A stretch of 38,805 nucleotides of DNA from JACQLN01 sp049274895 (GCA_049274895.1 JBASTM010000006.1:1-38805), one strand, 5' to 3'; numbered from the stretch's first letter, positions 1 through 8,060 are shown. Program-made: numbers and translations. Notes: generated from the letters alone by a model not told the origin.

Positions 1-252
1 TACGCCGCCGACGGCGCCGCCGACGATGTTTTGCGCCGAATCTACGATGCGGCCGTGGTTGACGCCGCGGACGGCGAGACTTTGGCGGTGGGCGACTCAA
101 CGGTAACTCTAGCGTTGACTTTGGAGATCCTGGTCAAAAGGCATAATTTTAACTCGCTGATTTACGGCCGCTATAACCACAACCACACTCTGTTGGTGGA
201 CGATACCGTGCCGGCGGCGATAAAAATAAAAGAGTGGAAAGATTCGCTTTAG
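1..252 (+). CDS. C-terminal end of an unrecognised protein (5' truncated)
   Basis: The frame is open from the first base of the window to a TAG at 250-252, leaving about 83 residues with no start visible. The visible tail has an Ala/Asp-rich stretch, then a mixed hydrophobic segment (VTLALTLEILVKRHNF) and ends in EWKDSL. I recognise no family motif. It ends 21 bases before pilM on the same strand, so it may belong to the pilus locus, but pilM has its own -10 box in the gap. Function unknown. Confidence 0.6.
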   Translation, partial: YAADGAADDVLRRIYDAAVVDAADGETLAVGDSTVTLALTLEILVKRHNFNSLIYGRYNHNHTLLVDDTVPAAIKIKEWKDSL

Positions 253-257
253 GATTA

Positions 258-266
258 TGGTATTAT
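258..266 (+). promoter_or_regulatory. Extended -10 box for pilM, probably leaderless
   Basis: TG-g-TATTAT at 258-266 is an extended -10 sequence. A transcript starting about seven bases downstream would begin at the ATG of pilM (274), leaving no room for a Shine-Dalgarno site. The same arrangement recurs elsewhere in the window. Confidence 0.5.
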
Positions 267-273
267 TTAATCA

Positions 274-1359
274 ATGTTGTTCTTCCCTCCTACTATCGGT
301 TTAGATATTTCCGATTCGTCGCTTAAGGCGGCGGCGCTTAAAAAAAGCGGCGGCGCGTTTGATTTGGTGGCTTGGGGCAAAGGTTATCTGGCCGAGGGCA
401 CGATAGTTGACGGCGAAATAAAATCCTCGGACAGCTTTCAAAATACTCTCGCCGAAGTTTTAACCAGCGAGAAAAACAATTTTCCCAAGACCAAATACAT
501 AACAGCTTCTTTGCCCGAGGAAAAGGCCTTTTTACGGATTTTGGAATTGCCTTTAGGGCTTAAAGAAAAAGAACTGGCCGAGGCCTTAAAATACGAAATT
601 GAAGCCAATATTCCCATGGCGTTAGACGAGGTTTATTACGACCACGAAATTGTGGGCGTTGACGCCGCCGCCGGACACTACGATATTATGGTTAACGCCA
701 TACCCAGGCGTATTGTTGATTCCTGTGTTGATTTTTTCCAAAAGAATGGCTGGCAGCTTACGGCTTTGGAGGTGGATGCCGTGGCTACCAAGAGGGCTTT
801 ATTTACCGGTCCGGAAGTGGCCAGAGAATCGGCGCTGGTGCTGGACATCGGCGCTGCCAAGACCAGTTTTTTGATTGTTTCCGAGGGGGTGTTGCGTTTT
901 ACATCTTCCAACACCGTGGCCGGCAATCAGTTTAGTAAAATGCTTTCGGAGCATTTTCCGCTGAATCTTAAAGAGGCGGAATTTATGAAACGGATAGTGG
1001 GTTTGGACCAAAATCACGAGAAGGGTCAGGAGCTATTAGGGGTGCTGCAGCCGGGCCTTACGGCTTTAAGGGATCAGATCCGCGACTACATCAATTTTTT
1101 TGAAACCCATCCGGCCAGCCACACCCTGTCCGAATCGGCCAAGAAAATTTCCAAGGTGGTGCTGACCGGCGGCGGCGCGGCGCTGTGGGGCCTCGGCGAT
1201 TGGTTAAGCCAGGAATTGCATCTCGCTGTGGTTCTGGGCAGTTTAGGTAAAAGATTAAAATTTAACCCCATGTCCCCAACTAAGATGACTCTGGAAGAAT
1301 CATTGCCTTACGCTACAGCAGTCGGTTTGGCTTTAAGAAACTTTGATGAACTAGCATGA
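274..1359 (+). CDS. pilM: Type IV pilus assembly protein PilM (actin-like ATPase)
   Basis: At 361 residues it has the usual PilM length. The actin/FtsA-like nucleotide-binding motifs are visible: phosphate-1 GLDISDSSLKAAAL near residue 9, phosphate-2 LVLDIGAAKTSFLIV near 189, and the adenosine motif VVLTGGGAALWGL near 297. In the family, PilM is a cytoplasmic ATPase that binds the N-terminal tail of PilN and links the inner-membrane alignment complex to the pilus motor. It heads a pilM-pilN-pilO run with 4-base overlaps, so the genes are probably translationally coupled. The ATG at 274 follows an extended -10 directly. The assignment is firm from motifs and gene order. Confidence 0.93.
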   Translation: MLFFPPTIGLDISDSSLKAAALKKSGGAFDLVAWGKGYLAEGTIVDGEIKSSDSFQNTLAEVLTSEKNNFPKTKYITASLPEEKAFLRILELPLGLKEKELAEALKYEIEANIPMALDEVYYDHEIVGVDAAAGHYDIMVNAIPRRIVDSCVDFFQKNGWQLTALEVDAVATKRALFTGPEVARESALVLDIGAAKTSFLIVSEGVLRFTSSNTVAGNQFSKMLSEHFPLNLKEAEFMKRIVGLDQNHEKGQELLGVLQPGLTALRDQIRDYINFFETHPASHTLSESAKKISKVVLTGGGAALWGLGDWLSQELHLAVVLGSLGKRLKFNPMSPTKMTLEESLPYATAVGLALRNFDELA

Positions 1360-1889
1360 TCAACTTACTACCCTGGCCGGAAAAAGAAAAAATATATAAG
1401 GCGCTTTTCAAACGACAGGCCTACACTTTTGGCCTGACGGTGATTATTATTTTAGCCGGTGGCGCTATTTTGATTCTAAACACTCTAGCTTTCTTAAAGA
1501 TCCAGACCCGCGAGCTGGCTCAAGTGCTCAAGGCCGAGGTGGGAACTTCCGAGACGCAAAGCGCTCAAGCTGTTGAAGAAAATGTTAAAAATTTAAACGC
1601 CCAACTGGCTAAGTACAAAAATTTCCGGGCGGAGGCGGTTTCACCCACGCTGGTTTTTTCCAAGATAGAGGAATTAGCGCCTAGCGGCGCCGGTCTGACG
1701 ACGCTGCTGGTGGATATGGCCAATCGTAAAGTAATTTTAGCCGGCCAGGCGGATACCCGCGACGATGTGATGCTTATGGAAAGCCGCTTAAAACAGTCCG
1801 ATTTTTTCGAGAGACTGGAGTCGCCTTTAAGCAATTTTTTGGAAAAGAACAATGCTCGCTTTAGTTTTACTTTCTATATTAAAAAATGA
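1356..1889 (+). CDS. pilN: PilN-like type IV pilus inner-membrane protein
   Basis: This 177-residue protein begins with the MINLLPWPEK motif that in PilN proteins docks into PilM. A single transmembrane helix follows at about residues 26-47, then a coiled-coil-like segment and a ferredoxin-like C-terminal domain. The start overlaps the pilM stop by 4 bases (ATGA). It should form a membrane heterodimer with the next gene product. Sequence conservation of this family is low, so the call rests on the N-terminal motif, topology, length and position. Confidence 0.88.
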   Translation: MINLLPWPEKEKIYKALFKRQAYTFGLTVIIILAGGAILILNTLAFLKIQTRELAQVLKAEVGTSETQSAQAVEENVKNLNAQLAKYKNFRAEAVSPTLVFSKIEELAPSGAGLTTLLVDMANRKVILAGQADTRDDVMLMESRLKQSDFFERLESPLSNFLEKNNARFSFTFYIKK

Positions 1890-2410
1890 ACTTAAATCCC
1901 CAAACTCAACGTTATTTTAAGTTATACGCCTCTTTGGCGGTGTTGGCTGCGGCGGCTTTAGCGCTTAATTTATTTTTTGGTTTTAAGACCCGCTCGGCCA
2001 GCCGGGAGTTTACCCGCCGCAATGAGGAATTAAACGCGCTCACGGCCAAGAAAATAAATCTGCTCCAGTTTCAGCGTGAAGGCCAGAAAATGGAAGCGAT
2101 CCAGGAACAGGTGAGCAACAGTTTTGTGACCAAAGATAGGGCGGTTGATTTTATTGTTTTTCTGGAAAACGCCGCCCGCGCTGCGGCCAGTGCCGTAAAA
2201 ATCGCGACCATCACCGAAGAAGCCGGCCAACCCAAAAATTTTCGACTGGAGCTGGCCGGCTCTTACCTTGGTTTGGTAAATTTCTTGGCCAGTTTGGAAA
2301 ATTCCCCCTATCTGGCTCGTCCCACTAGAATCGATATCAACCAAACGCTGGATGCTTCCAGGCAAACCGTACTTAGAACCATAATAGATTTAGAAGTTTT
2401 ATCGTTATGA
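1886..2410 (+). CDS. pilO: PilO-like type IV pilus inner-membrane protein
   Basis: At 174 residues it has a short cytoplasmic tail, one transmembrane helix at about 13-32, a Lys/Glu-rich coiled-coil segment (about 40-75) and a C-terminal alpha/beta domain. This is the topology of PilO, the partner of PilN in the alignment complex. It overlaps pilN by 4 bases. The family is recognised mainly by order and topology. The operon is interrupted just downstream by a 90-base hairpin element rather than continuing directly into a gene. Confidence 0.8.
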   Translation: MNLNPQTQRYFKLYASLAVLAAAALALNLFFGFKTRSASREFTRRNEELNALTAKKINLLQFQREGQKMEAIQEQVSNSFVTKDRAVDFIVFLENAARAAASAVKIATITEEAGQPKNFRLELAGSYLGLVNFLASLENSPYLARPTRIDINQTLDASRQTVLRTIIDLEVLSL

Positions 2411-2416
2411 GATTTA

Positions 2417-2506
2417 ATCAAAACATCACTCCTCACTGCCTGCATGGAGGCCTCTTTATTGTAGATGCTGTCTTCTCCATGGGGCAGTTCGGAATGATGT
2501 TTTGAT
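2417..2506. repeat. 90-bp hairpin element, copy A
   Basis: Perfect 12-base outer arms (ATCAAAACATCA at 2417-2428 and TGATGTTTTGAT at 2495-2506) are followed inward by further paired blocks: TCC with GGA, ACTGCC with GGCAGT, and CATGGAG with CTCCATG. Mismatched positions separate them. A second copy with the same architecture is at 30471-30561. This copy separates pilO from the next pilus-locus gene and ends 7 bases before that gene's ATG. It could be a non-autonomous mobile hairpin or a processed RNA stem-loop. Confidence 0.8.
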
Positions 2507-2513
2507 ACATACA

Positions 2514-2780
2514 ATGGACTTTATTAAATCGGCAAAATTCATAGAGAAGCGCGGTTTGGAAGCGGTGGTGGTTTTGGCGCTCGCAGTTTTGGTTGTGGCG
2601 GGATTGGTTTTTTATGGCTACGCTTGGCGGGCGGTCACGGCGGCGGAAAGTTCCGGCGTAGTGGGTATCAGCGTTCGGGAAAAAATTCTGGATGAAGTGG
2701 CCAAAGATCTGGAAGATCGCGCCCTCCGTTTGGAAAAGCTAAAAACCACCCCATTATTTTTAAGAGATATTTTTAGATGA
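2514..2780 (+). CDS. Small single-pass membrane protein of the pilus locus
   Basis: This 88-residue protein starts at the ATG at 2514; an in-frame TTG at 2502 lies inside the hairpin element and is less likely. One transmembrane helix covers about residues 15-37 (VVVLALAVLVVAGLVFYGYAW), followed by an acidic, helical tail with Leu/Lys/Asp heptads. It sits where a PilP-type gene might lie but has no lipobox or recognisable PilP domain. Its stop overlaps the next ATG by 4 bases. Function unknown; a pilus accessory role is inferred from position only. Confidence 0.7.
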   Translation: MDFIKSAKFIEKRGLEAVVVLALAVLVVAGLVFYGYAWRAVTAAESSGVVGISVREKILDEVAKDLEDRALRLEKLKTTPLFLRDIFR

Positions 2781-4312
2781 TGAATTGGCCCAGCGCAGTT
2801 TCAAGACTACTGCTATTAGCCATTATTTTTGTGTTGCTACCAGCCCCGACGGCCGTCGGGGCTGGTGCTGTTTTAATCAACGAGGTGGCTTGGATGGGCA
2901 CCGCGGCCAACAGCGCCGACGAGTGGGTCGAACTTCGTAATACCACGTCCGCGGCGGTGGATCTGGCCGGCTGGGGTTTATATGAAGCCGGCGGCAGCAC
3001 TTTAATAATCAATCTTTCCGGAACTATTGCGGCGGGCGGCTATTATCTTATTGAACGTAGCGATGACAATAGTGTCTCCGACGTGGCCGCCGACGTCGCT
3101 GGCCCGTTTTCGGGCAGCGGCCTTAACAACAGCGGCGAATATTTGGTGCTAAAAAATTCCGCTGGCGCGGTTGAAGATTCTGTAGATGCCTCGGCCGGCT
3201 GGCCGGCGGGCGACAATACTTCCAAGGCCAGTATGGAGAGAAAATCTGGCGGCGGCTGGCAGACCAACGATGGTGTAACTATAAACGGTAAAGACGCCGG
3301 AGGAGGGAATATTATCGGTACGCCCAAATCGGCTAACAGCGGATCGTCCACTTCCACACCTCCGTCCAGCCCGCCCAGTCAGGCCGTCTCATCGGGATCC
3401 GGCAGCACTCCCATCCCATTACTGCCGGTGCTTAAAGCCGAAGCTGGAGCGGATGTGGTCATAGAATCCGGTCAGCCGATCGCTTTTAACGGTTTAACTT
3501 CCCAGGGAGCCCTAATTTATAAATGGTATTTGGGCGACGGCGCCGTTAAAGAGGGCGCCAACATAACTTATACTTATCAATTTCCGGGAACATACTTGGT
3601 TACTTTGGAAGTGGCCAACAGCACCGATACCCATACGGATCAGATGCGGGTTTTTGTTTTTGGCGGCAAGGTATTGATCAACGAGATTTTTGTGAGCCCG
3701 GCCGCGTCAAACGCGGCCGGGGGTTGGATTGAAATCTATAATCCTCAGCCGACTTCGGCCGATATTTCGGCTTGGATTTTGGAAAGCGCCGCTAAAAAAT
3801 TTGTGGTGCCTAATTTTGTTTTGATTCCGGCTAAAAGTTTTTTGGTTTTGACCGAGGCCGTCACCGGTTTGAACCTGGATTTCCCCGGTAAAGTCAGTCT
3901 GAAATACCCCACCGGATCGGCGGTGGATGAAGTTGTTTTGGAAAAAATTGAGACAGGTTATTCGGCCAGCCGCACGGGCAGCGGGTTTTTTTGGACCAAA
4001 GAGACCACGCCCGGCCGGGTCAATATCGTTACTGCCTCGGGCGGATTGTTGTTAGAACAAACAAAGGTTGTGCCCAGTAAGGTCAGTTTAAAACCGGCGA
4101 GCCCCCCAACGCAAAATTATCTGGCTAGTTTTTACAGCGAAGTGGCAGCATGGCCCAACCCCTCGGAAATTTCTCTGGGCAGCGAGGTTGGAATTTCAGC
4201 CCAAATCGGTTTTTGGCAAAAACTTTTAGGCGAGTTACTGTTCTGGGTGGTGCTGGCGGCGCTAGTTGGTTTGTTGATAAGTCTTTTTTATATCAAATTA
4301 TATAAAAAATGA
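2777..4312 (+). CDS. Secreted/anchored protein with two lamin-tail domains and a PKD domain
   Basis: This 511-residue protein has a signal peptide (about 1-29). A first lamin-tail domain (about 29-160) opens with AVLINEVAWMG and EWVELRN. A Ser/Pro-rich linker (about 180-215) leads to a PKD domain (about 222-298, with WYLGDG and YTYQFPGTYLVTLEV). A second lamin-tail domain (about 300-415) opens with KVLINEIF and GWIEIYNP. The C-terminal transmembrane helix is at about 482-506, with a short basic tail, so most of the chain should be outside and anchored at its C-terminus. Lamin-tail domains are common in exported bacterial surface proteins. A role in adhesion is inference. The signal-peptide coding region carries a 26-bp perfect palindrome. 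Confidence 0.88.
   Translation: MMNWPSAVSRLLLLAIIFVLLPAPTAVGAGAVLINEVAWMGTAANSADEWVELRNTTSAAVDLAGWGLYEAGGSTLIINLSGTIAAGGYYLIERSDDNSVSDVAADVAGPFSGSGLNNSGEYLVLKNSAGAVEDSVDASAGWPAGDNTSKASMERKSGGGWQTNDGVTINGKDAGGGNIIGTPKSANSGSSTSTPPSSPPSQAVSSGSGSTPIPLLPVLKAEAGADVVIESGQPIAFNGLTSQGALIYKWYLGDGAVKEGANITYTYQFPGTYLVTLEVANSTDTHTDQMRVFVFGGKVLINEIFVSPAASNAAGGWIEIYNPQPTSADISAWILESAAKKFVVPNFVLIPAKSFLVLTEAVTGLNLDFPGKVSLKYPTGSAVDEVVLEKIETGYSASRTGSGFFWTKETTPGRVNIVTASGGLLLEQTKVVPSKVSLKPASPPTQNYLASFYSEVAAWPNPSEISLGSEVGISAQIGFWQKLLGELLFWVVLAALVGLLISLFYIKLYKK
2840..2865. repeat. 26-bp perfect palindrome inside a signal-peptide coding region
   Basis: The 13-base arms CCAGCCCCGACGG and its exact complement are fused with no spacer. 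The palindrome encodes the PAPTAVGAGA stretch around the likely signal-peptidase site of the lamin-tail protein. It belongs to the set of GC-rich palindromes found inside genes in this window. Confidence 0.85.
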
Positions 4313-4320
4313 TGATGTTT

Positions 4321-4329
4321 TGATATTAT
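4321..4329 (+). promoter_or_regulatory. Extended -10 box for the hibernation factor gene
   Basis: TG-a-TATTAT at 4321-4329 lies 12 bases before the ATG at 4342. It implies a 5' leader of about five bases and no ribosome binding site. Confidence 0.45.
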
Positions 4330-4341
4330 TTGACTTAAACA

Positions 4342-4734
4342 ATGCAGTTAATTGTTAAAGCTACCAATATCGTCCTGACTCCTTCCATCAACCAATACCT
4401 GGAAACCTCACTCGGTTCTTTGGATAAGCTGGTGCGGAATATGGGTGAGGCGGTGGAGTTGCGGGTGGAGGTGGGCCGGAGCACTTGGCATCACAAAAAA
4501 GGTGAAGTCTTTTTCGCCGAGGTCAATTTAAGAATCGGTAGGACCTTATTAAGGTCTAAAATGGAATCTTTTAGCGTTCAGGCGGCCATCGACGGGGTGC
4601 GCGACGAATTGAGAAGCGAGATCTATAAGTTCAAAGGCAAAAAAGAAACTGTCTTTCGCCGCGGCGCGAGGTCGCTGGCCAAAATGCTGCGGCTTTCGCC
4701 TTTGGCGCGCTTTAGGCGGGATAGAAGAAAATAA
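4342..4734 (+). CDS. hpf: Ribosome hibernation-promoting factor (HPF/RaiA/YfiA family)
   Basis: This 130-residue protein has the beta-alpha-beta-beta-beta-alpha layout of the family: MQLIVKATNIVLTPSINQYLE at the N-terminus, then VELRVEVGRSTWHHKKGEVFFAEVNLRI, then an alpha helix (VQAAIDGVRDELRSEIYKFK). In the family the protein binds the decoding region of the 30S subunit and stabilises idle ribosomes. The long-form dimerisation domain is absent; instead there is a short Arg-rich tail. The gene is monocistronic, with its own -10 box and a strong terminator. Confidence 0.9.
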   Translation: MQLIVKATNIVLTPSINQYLETSLGSLDKLVRNMGEAVELRVEVGRSTWHHKKGEVFFAEVNLRIGRTLLRSKMESFSVQAAIDGVRDELRSEIYKFKGKKETVFRRGARSLAKMLRLSPLARFRRDRRK

Positions 4735-4766
4735 TTTTTTAACATCAAACCAAAAAAACTTTAATG

Positions 4767-4792
4767 CTCCGAGGCCGCCTCGGAGTTTTTTT
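4767..4792 (+). terminator. Intrinsic terminator after hpf
   Basis: CTCCGAGG, a 3-base loop and CCTCGGAG form an 8-bp GC-rich stem, followed by seven T. It lies 33 bases after the hpf stop. Confidence 0.9.
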
Positions 4793-4800
4793 ATTGAAAA

Positions 4801-4832
4801 CTATTGTATCTCCAATAGAAATATGCGATAAA
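4801..4832 (+). promoter_or_regulatory. Promoter with possible operator for the decarboxylase gene
   Basis: TG-c-GATAAA at 4824-4832 lies just before the ATG at 4840. An inverted repeat CTATTG-N6-CAATAG (4801-4818) falls where the -35 region would be, so it could be a repressor site. The arms are short, so this is tentative. Confidence 0.35.
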
Positions 4833-4839
4833 TTAGTTG

Positions 4840-6204
4840 ATGAAAGTTTATAAAAAATTTTGGAAACTCGGCTCGCGTGAATTAGGCACACGCCATTTTG
4901 ACGTCAGCAAGAATGGCACGTTGATGGTGCGCGAGGGCAACTATCAATATAAAGTTATGGATTTGGTGGGGCGTTTCGGCACGTCTTTGGAAATTATGTT
5001 TCCGTTTATCATTGAGGAACGCCTTAATAATCTTTTGGAAACATTTGGCCATTATATCAAAGCCAATCAGTATCGCGGCAAATTTTATTTTCATTATCCG
5101 ATGAAAGTCAATCAGCATAAAGATTTTGTTTTGCCTATAGTTTCGGAAGGCGGCCATGTGGAAGTGGGCAGCGTCAATGAATTGTGGATTATTAAGCGGC
5201 TGTGGGAACAAGACCAGTTTTCATCCAAAATACGGGTTATTTGCAACGGCCCCAAGACCAGAAAATACTTGAGTTTGATAGAGGAGCTTAGCGGCAAGGG
5301 TTTGTACATTGTGCCCATTATTGAAAACAATTTTGAACTGGACTATTTGAGGGGCTACCGCGGCGATGTGGGCATTAGGGTGGAGCCGGATCTTAAAATC
5401 CGGGCCTATTGGGATAAAAAAGTGGATCAGTTCGGTTTTCCCTTTAAGGAGATTTTGGAACTGGGCCGCATCCGGAACTTAAGAGTGCTGCATTATCACG
5501 CCAGTTCGCAGATTGTCAGTCTGAACGACCTCGTCGCCAGCGCCAAATTGGCGATGGAGTATTATGTTAAGTTAAAAAAGATAAACCCCACCTTGGACAC
5601 TCTGGATATTGGCGGCGGCATGGCCATACCTTACGAAAAGAAAAAAATGTATTCCATGGAAAACGCCGCCGAGAGAATCGTCAAAGCTTTAAAACTTTCG
5701 GCCGATCGCGCCGGCATCGCTCATCCCAATATCGTGGTGGAGTGGGGCCGTTACATTGTGGCGCCGGCCCAAATAACCATTTTTAAGATTTTAACCGAAA
5801 AGCTCATCGCCAAGTCGGTGGCCAAAAAATGGTACTTTATTGACGGCAGTTTTATGAATGATCTTTTGGACACCTGGGCCATCCATCAAAAATGGCATGT
5901 GGTTCCGGTTAACTATATGAATTCCCCAACCTTAACTCGGGTGTGGTTGGCCGGTTCTTCGTGCGATTCCGACGACAAATACACCCGCGGCGGCAGTTAT
6001 GTGCCCCTGCCTAAACTGGATAGTATGGAAAACGGGGATGCTTTGTATGTGGCCTTTCTGGATACCGGGGCCTACCAAGATCCTCTGGCTTCGCATCATT
6101 GTCTCTTGTCCAATCCGGCCAAGCTGGTGGCCCAAAACGGCGTTATCACCGTAGCCCGCAAAAGAGAAACCGCCGAAGACGTGGGTAAACTCTTTGGCTG
6201 GTAG
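4840..6204 (+). CDS. Arginine decarboxylase-like PLP enzyme (SpeA family, alanine-racemase fold)
   Basis: This 454-residue protein (ATG at 4840; a TTG lies one codon upstream) has the hallmarks of biosynthetic arginine decarboxylases. YPMKVNQ (about 87) carries the PLP-binding lysine. LDIGGGMAI (about 263) is the phosphate-binding glycine loop. GSSCDSDD (about 373) carries the catalytic Cys-Asp pair of the second active-site half. Bacterial SpeA is about 630 residues, so this form lacks the usual extra domains. Family knowledge points to decarboxylation of a basic amino acid (arginine to agmatine) in polyamine synthesis. The substrate is inferred; carboxynorspermidine or diaminopimelate decarboxylases share the fold. 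A saccharopine-dehydrogenase-like gene follows, which supports a polyamine-type pathway. Confidence 0.78.
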   Translation: MKVYKKFWKLGSRELGTRHFDVSKNGTLMVREGNYQYKVMDLVGRFGTSLEIMFPFIIEERLNNLLETFGHYIKANQYRGKFYFHYPMKVNQHKDFVLPIVSEGGHVEVGSVNELWIIKRLWEQDQFSSKIRVICNGPKTRKYLSLIEELSGKGLYIVPIIENNFELDYLRGYRGDVGIRVEPDLKIRAYWDKKVDQFGFPFKEILELGRIRNLRVLHYHASSQIVSLNDLVASAKLAMEYYVKLKKINPTLDTLDIGGGMAIPYEKKKMYSMENAAERIVKALKLSADRAGIAHPNIVVEWGRYIVAPAQITIFKILTEKLIAKSVAKKWYFIDGSFMNDLLDTWAIHQKWHVVPVNYMNSPTLTRVWLAGSSCDSDDKYTRGGSYVPLPKLDSMENGDALYVAFLDTGAYQDPLASHHCLLSNPAKLVAQNGVITVARKRETAEDVGKLFGW

Positions 6205-6216
6205 ACATTACTGTAT

Positions 6217-6375
6217 ATGACTCCAGCACCAAAACCCAACCGAGTTATTACTATAAAATCGTATCACGGCGAAACGCCTGTGGCTTTCATTCTGCACCAA
6301 AAAACTCTGTCTGCAGGTTTGGTGCGGGGTTCTATATTTTGTAGTCGCTCGCTATCGCTCACGAACAAAATATGA
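6217..6375 (+). CDS. Possible 52-residue ORF or structured leader
   Basis: An ATG-initiated frame at 6217 runs 52 codons and stops in a 4-base ATGA overlap with the next gene. No domain is recognisable. The same stretch holds base-pairing elements. GCACCAAA occurs twice (6226-6233 and 6294-6301), and either copy can pair with TTTGGTGC (6318-6325). ATATTTTGT (6334-6342) pairs with ACAAAATAT (6365-6373), which covers the next start codon. It may be a leader peptide, a regulatory leader or neither. The ATGA overlap favours translation, but composition does not decide it. Confidence 0.3.
   Translation: MTPAPKPNRVITIKSYHGETPVAFILHQKTLSAGLVRGSIFCSRSLSLTNKI
6334..6373 (+). promoter_or_regulatory. 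Hairpin that covers the start codon of the dehydrogenase gene
   Basis: ATATTTTGT-(AG)-TCG pairs with CGA-ACAAAATAT, a 12-bp stem with a 2-base bulge. The A and T of the ATG at 6372 lie in the 3' arm. Folding would hide the start codon unless ribosomes translating the upstream frame open it. Confidence 0.45.
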
Positions 6376-7541
6376 AAAAATACGACTTTGTCATAATCGG
6401 CGCCAACGGCATTCAAGGCCGGATTGTAACCCGTTTTTTATGGGAGGAGGGTTACTCTCTGTTGTTGTGCGCCAATGGCACTTATGGCATTGAGAAATTT
6501 ATTCAGCCCCCTCGCTCCGAATTCCAATTTGTAGATCTGCGCCAAATGGATAAAGTCCGGCCGATATTCAAAAAACATCGCGCCCCGGTGTTGGTCAACT
6601 GCGCGGTGGATGATTTTAATTTGGATGTAACCCGACTGGCTTTGGATTTCGGCATGAACTATATTGATCTTTGTTCCGAAGAAGAGATGTTTTATAAACA
6701 GCTGGAACTGGACGGAGAGTTCAAGGCCAAAAAAATTATCGGCATTACCGGCATCGGTTCCACGCCGGGCATCACCAATATTATGCTCCGGCACGTTAAG
6801 GACCGGTTTGACACCATTGACACGGTCCATTTGGGTTTTGCCTGGAAATCGAATAAGCCGGTTTTTGTGGCGCCTTTCTCCATTGACGCCATCGCTTACG
6901 AATTTTCCGAACCGGCTAAAATTTTTGAAAACGGGCGTTACGTGGAATACCAACCCCATGAATGCACTTTAGCTTACAATTACCGTTCCATCGGCCGCCA
7001 AAAAACCCAATATACCAAACACATCGAGCATCACAGCTTTTACGATTTTCTAAAAGACAAAGGAGTAAAAAATATTGTAGTGTTGTCCAGTTTCCCCAAA
7101 CATTCCCGCCTCACGCTCCATAATCTTATGAGTTTGGGCTTGATGAGTAAGGAGCCGATCACAGTTAACGGAGTGGAGATTCGTCCGCTTGATTTTACGG
7201 CCGAAGTTTTAAGCCGCATTCCCGTTCCGGAGGGTTATACCGAAAAAGAAAATCTGTTTTTGAAAGTTTTTGGCGCCAAAAACGGCCAGCCCTTAACTGT
7301 GGAAATGGACGCTCTCGCCGGCACTTTGGCCGGTTGGGAAAGCGCTACCTGCAATATCGATACCGGTTTTCCCACAGCCATTTTGGCTACTATGATTTTT
7401 AAGGGTGAGCTTGCCGAGCATGGTATGTTTTCGCCCGAGTTTGTGGTCCCGCCCCTGCCTTTTTTTAAGTATTTGGGCGAGCGAAAAATTTGGGTCTACG
7501 AGAATGGCAGGAAAATAAATGGAGTGGCTGCTAAAAGATAA
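6372..7541 (+). CDS. Saccharopine dehydrogenase-like oxidoreductase
   Basis: This 389-residue protein has an N-terminal Rossmann fold: DFVIIGANGIQGRIV with the GxNGxxG dinucleotide loop at about residues 10-15. LVNCAVDDFNLDVTRLAL and YIDLCSEEE follow, and GITGIGSTPGITNIMLRHV (about 126-144) is typical of the saccharopine dehydrogenase / carboxynorspermidine synthase superfamily. These enzymes make or split a secondary amine between an amino acid and an aldehyde or keto acid using NAD(P)H. With an arginine-decarboxylase-like gene upstream, a carboxyspermidine-type reaction is plausible, but lysine-pathway activity cannot be excluded. It is separated from the decarboxylase by 167 bases and followed 2 bases later by a SET-domain gene. 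Confidence 0.78.
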   Translation: MKKYDFVIIGANGIQGRIVTRFLWEEGYSLLLCANGTYGIEKFIQPPRSEFQFVDLRQMDKVRPIFKKHRAPVLVNCAVDDFNLDVTRLALDFGMNYIDLCSEEEMFYKQLELDGEFKAKKIIGITGIGSTPGITNIMLRHVKDRFDTIDTVHLGFAWKSNKPVFVAPFSIDAIAYEFSEPAKIFENGRYVEYQPHECTLAYNYRSIGRQKTQYTKHIEHHSFYDFLKDKGVKNIVVLSSFPKHSRLTLHNLMSLGLMSKEPITVNGVEIRPLDFTAEVLSRIPVPEGYTEKENLFLKVFGAKNGQPLTVEMDALAGTLAGWESATCNIDTGFPTAILATMIFKGELAEHGMFSPEFVVPPLPFFKYLGERKIWVYENGRKINGVAAKR

Positions 7542-7543
7542 AA

Positions 7544-8056
7544 ATGGCGAGCTATATATCTCCCAAAGTTGAGGTCAAACCCAGCGCTATCGCTGGGGAG
7601 GGTGTTTTTGCCAAGGAAAAAATTTTTAAGGCCGAAGTTGTTTTTGATTTTTCGGGCGGCACGGGTAAATTGATAAATACCTTAGAGATGAATGAACTTC
7701 TCCGGAAAGGCAGCGATTACGGCATTCAAATAGACGATGATTTGTTTTTTGCGGCTACCAGCGAATCGGAACTGGAGTCGGGAGATTATCTTAATCATTC
7801 CTGCGAGCCCAATTTAGGCATCCAAGGTTCGCTCCAGATGGTGGCCAGGCGTGACATTGAACCCGGCGAGGAATTGGCTTTTGACTACGCGATGAGCGAG
7901 TCTTCCGATTATAAAATAGATTGCCGCTGCGGCGCGCCCCATTGCCGCCAAACAATCGCCGGAGAAGACTGGAAAATAAAAGAACTTCAGGAAAAATACC
8001 GCGGCTATTTTTCGGACTATTTGGCCAAAAAAATCGCAAGTGGTATAATTGAATAA
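7544..8056 (+). CDS. SET-domain protein (putative lysine methyltransferase)
   Basis: At 170 residues it is a stand-alone SET domain. GEGVFAKEKI is near residue 18, the NHS motif is in GDYLNHSCEPN (about 83), and the ELAFDYA motif with its catalytic-type tyrosine is near 108. A post-SET-like CRCGAPHC cysteine cluster (about 126-133) could bind zinc. The family transfers methyl groups from S-adenosylmethionine to lysine side chains. The substrate is unknown; bacterial SET proteins are few and often act on ribosomal or other non-histone proteins. The ATG lies 2 bases after the dehydrogenase stop, so the two are co-transcribed. Confidence 0.85.
   Translation: MASYISPKVEVKPSAIAGEGVFAKEKIFKAEVVFDFSGGTGKLINTLEMNELLRKGSDYGIQIDDDLFFAATSESELESGDYLNHSCEPNLGIQGSLQMVARRDIEPGEELAFDYAMSESSDYKIDCRCGAPHCRQTIAGEDWKIKELQEKYRGYFSDYLAKKIASGIIE
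8041..8049 (+). promoter_or_regulatory. Extended -10 box inside the end of the SET gene
   Basis: TG-g-TATAAT at 8041-8049 matches the extended -10 consensus and lies 11 bases before the ATG at 8061. The GNAT-like gene can therefore be transcribed separately from the upstream genes. Confidence 0.55.
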
Positions 8057-8060
8057 AAAT

